From Erysipelotrichaceae bacterium (GTDB lineage: Bacteria > Bacillota_I > Bacilli_A > Erysipelotrichales > Erysipelotrichaceae): DNA of 64,000 nucleotides. A model generated the notes under the pieces. That model was not told the DNA's origin. It searched no databases and saw only the letters and a list, made by a program, of their open reading frames with translations. Of this stretch, positions 62,542 through 64,000 are shown piece by piece. How positions within the stretch are numbered: position 1 is the stretch's first letter; every line of letters starts with the position of its first letter. A program made the position numbers and the translations under genes. The stretch is taken from the NCBI GenBank assembly GCA_017539025.1, contig JAFYHT010000071.1, positions 248,001 through 312,000 on the forward strand, in the 5' to 3' direction.

Positions 62542-63696
62542 ATGAAGAAATTTTTAACTTTATTACTTGCTGTCCTGATGGTCCTCACTCTTGCCGGATG
62601 TGGCGGAAAAGAAGAACCAGCACCTGCACCTGAAGAGGAAGTAGTTGATCTGACTGGCAAACCTCTCAGAATCTTACAGTTCGTATCTCAGACTCTGGGT
62701 AGCTTGTCATGTGAAGACCTCGTTTACGAAGGTATTCAGAAGTTCTGTGCTGAAACAGGTTCTACTGTTGACACATTCGAACTGAACTATGATGATACTC
62801 ACACAGCTTCTTCTCTTGCTGAACTGTGCTCATCAGGCAAATACGATGTAGTCGTAACTGGTTACTGGTCAATCGAGGAATATGTTGAGCAGGCTGCTCA
62901 GGATTTCCCGAACATCAAGTTCATGGTATTCGACTGCACGATCGATTTCGATTCTTATCCTGAAATCAAGCAGAACGTTTCATCTTACCTCTGCAAGCAG
63001 AACACTCTGGCATTCGCAGCTGGTGCTTTAGGTGCATTGATCACTGAATCTGATATGGAACTGGCTAACCCTGACAAGACGATTGGTTTCGTTGGTGGTG
63101 GTATGATCACTGCTATCGATGACTTCCTCATCGGTTACATCCAGGGTGCTCACTACATTGATCCAGAAGTCAAAGTCTTATATTCCTATGTAGGTAACTG
63201 GGAAGACTCAGGTAAGGCTCATGACCTGGCTCATGACCAGTATGTCAACGGCGCTGACGTAAGCTTCGGCGTTTGTGCACCTGCTTCATTCGGTGTATGT
63301 CAGGCTGCTTACGAAGACAAGAGATATGCATTCGGTGTTGATACTGACCACTCCGGCCAGCTGGCAATCAGCCATCCGGAACAGGCAGAATACACTGTTT
63401 CATCAGCTGTCAAACAGTTCGGTTACGCTATCTATGATGGTCTGAAGAGCATCTATGACGGCACGATCGTTTGGGGTTCAAACAACTCATTCGACTTTGA
63501 CTCAGGTTATCTTGAGATGATCGAGACTGACGTCTTCAACAAGCTGATCAAGGAAGGCAAGCCAGAACTCTATGCTGCATACGAGGAAGTTGTTGCTGAT
63601 CTGTTAGCCGGCAAGATCGAAGTCGGTACAGCTGTCGGTGCTACAACTGAATACGTAGAAGCTGAAAAGGCAAAAGCAGACCCTGCTAATAACTAA
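62542..63696 (+). CDS. BMP/PnrA family ABC transporter substrate-binding lipoprotein
   Basis: A 384-residue lipoprotein with lipobox LAGC, Cys20. The BMP (Med/PnrA) family binds purine nucleosides. Diagnostic parts are YDVVVTGYWSIEEYV, TIGFVGGGMITAIDDF and AFGVDTDHSGQLA. GAAGGAG precedes the ATG. Codon choice (GCT, GGT, ACT) suggests high expression. It is followed by a hairpin and then the ABC ATPase gene. Confidence 0.92.
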   Translation: MKKFLTLLLAVLMVLTLAGCGGKEEPAPAPEEEVVDLTGKPLRILQFVSQTLGSLSCEDLVYEGIQKFCAETGSTVDTFELNYDDTHTASSLAELCSSGKYDVVVTGYWSIEEYVEQAAQDFPNIKFMVFDCTIDFDSYPEIKQNVSSYLCKQNTLAFAAGALGALITESDMELANPDKTIGFVGGGMITAIDDFLIGYIQGAHYIDPEVKVLYSYVGNWEDSGKAHDLAHDQYVNGADVSFGVCAPASFGVCQAAYEDKRYAFGVDTDHSGQLAISHPEQAEYTVSSAVKQFGYAIYDGLKSIYDGTIVWGSNNSFDFDSGYLEMIETDVFNKLIKEGKPELYAAYEEVVADLLAGKIEVGTAVGATTEYVEAEKAKADPANN

Positions 63697-63718
63697 TTAA
63701 TTTTCGATTTTAGTGATG

Positions 63719-63752
63719 CAAGATAGCCGGGAAACTGGCTATCTTGTTTTAT
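63719..63752 (+). terminator. Intra-operon terminator between BMP lipoprotein and ATPase genes
   Basis: CAAGATAGCC and GGCTATCTTG form a perfect 10-bp stem with an 8-base loop, followed by TTTT. It would leave more lipoprotein mRNA than ATPase mRNA. Confidence 0.8.
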
Positions 63753-63778
63753 TGTGTTAACGTATTCGGAGAAAGAAT

Positions 63779-64000
63779 ATGAGCGAATTAGCAAACAATA
63801 TTGAAAACAATGATGTCATCCTGAAAATGGAGAACATCACCAAGATCTACAGCAACGGTTTCATTGCCAACAAGGACGTAAATCTTGAACTGAAAAGAGG
63901 AGAGATCCACGGTCTTGTCGGTGAAAACGGTGCCGGTAAAACTACTTTGATGAAAGTCCTTTTCGGTCATGAGAGACCGGAAGAAGGACGCATCCTTTTC
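63779..64000 (+). CDS. ABC transporter ATP-binding subunit (partial, runs past window)
   Basis: The first 74 residues of a nucleoside/sugar-type ABC ATPase: [19 protein letters not shown], then the Walker [13 protein letters not shown] and [22 protein letters not shown] precedes the ATG. It belongs with the BMP lipoprotein and is the ATPase of a YufO/RbsA-like importer. The C-terminus and the permease genes lie outside the window. Confidence 0.92.
   Translation, partial: MSELANNIENNDVILKMENITKIYSNGFIANKDVNLELKRGEIHGLVGENGAGKTTLMKVLFGHERPEEGRILF

Overview
The window looks like chromosome of a low-to-mid GC Gram-positive bacterium (Bacillota). Shine-Dalgarno sites are AGGAGG-like, TGA is a normal stop, lipoproteins carry a lipobox, rho-independent terminators are abundant, and arginine is mostly AGA/AGG. 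The gene set (several PTS permeases, 6-phospho-beta-glucosidases, M13 peptidase, iron-sulfur serine dehydratase, DUF969/DUF979, BMP lipoprotein) suits a fermentative host-associated anaerobe. An Erysipelotrichia-like lineage is my guess, with low confidence. I see no rRNA, tRNA, CRISPR array, insertion sequence or prophage.

Layout. 0-7 kb: end of an unknown gene, a GH13 alpha-glucosidase, a lone Phd/YefM-type antitoxin behind an iterated operator, a methyltransferase-like membrane protein, a glycogen synthase with an SCP2-like tail, and a two-gene HipA-like kinase module. 7-13 kb: DUF4186, flavodoxin, lipoprotein, LrgA/LrgB, an M29-like peptidase and the DUF969-DUF979-pcp operon. 13-18.5 kb: a LysR regulator divergent from a redox operon (flavodoxin, SDR, a SnoaL remnant, a Gfo/Idh/MocA-VOC fusion, aldo/keto reductase, NTF2-like). 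18.5-23 kb: PepO, AzlC/AzlD, DegV, a TetR-type regulator. 23-41.6 kb: a carbohydrate island with three EIIBC permeases (none with a IIA domain), two GH1 paralogues, a PfkB kinase, RpiB, an epimerase, three esterases, LacI and RpiR regulators, and a LacI-type sensor with no DNA-binding domain. 41.6-52.8 kb: methionine sulfoxide repair, housekeeping and small unknown genes. 52.8-64 kb: a peptide deformylase-methyltransferase fusion, an NmrA-like reductase, a DUF3048 protein, a TetM-like GTPase fused to a Rae1/YacP-type NYN domain, serine dehydratase, PurD, an NTPase-SWIM protein, and the start of a BMP-type nucleoside ABC transporter operon behind a roughly 300-base structured leader.

How the genes work together. 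The carbohydrate island imports and phosphorylates beta-glucosides, cleaves them with GH1 enzymes, and may strip acyl groups with the esterases. RpiB and the epimerase would handle a pentose or rare-hexose phosphate. Each block has a regulator and, in several cases, a visible operator. The strongest candidates for undescribed biology are the TetM-Rae1 fusion, the split HipA-like module with its 18-base palindrome, the deformylase-methyltransferase fusion, the GlgA-SCP2 fusion and the NTPase-SWIM protein. At genome scale, GATC is strikingly over-represented through codon context, and several genes appear to be leaderless.
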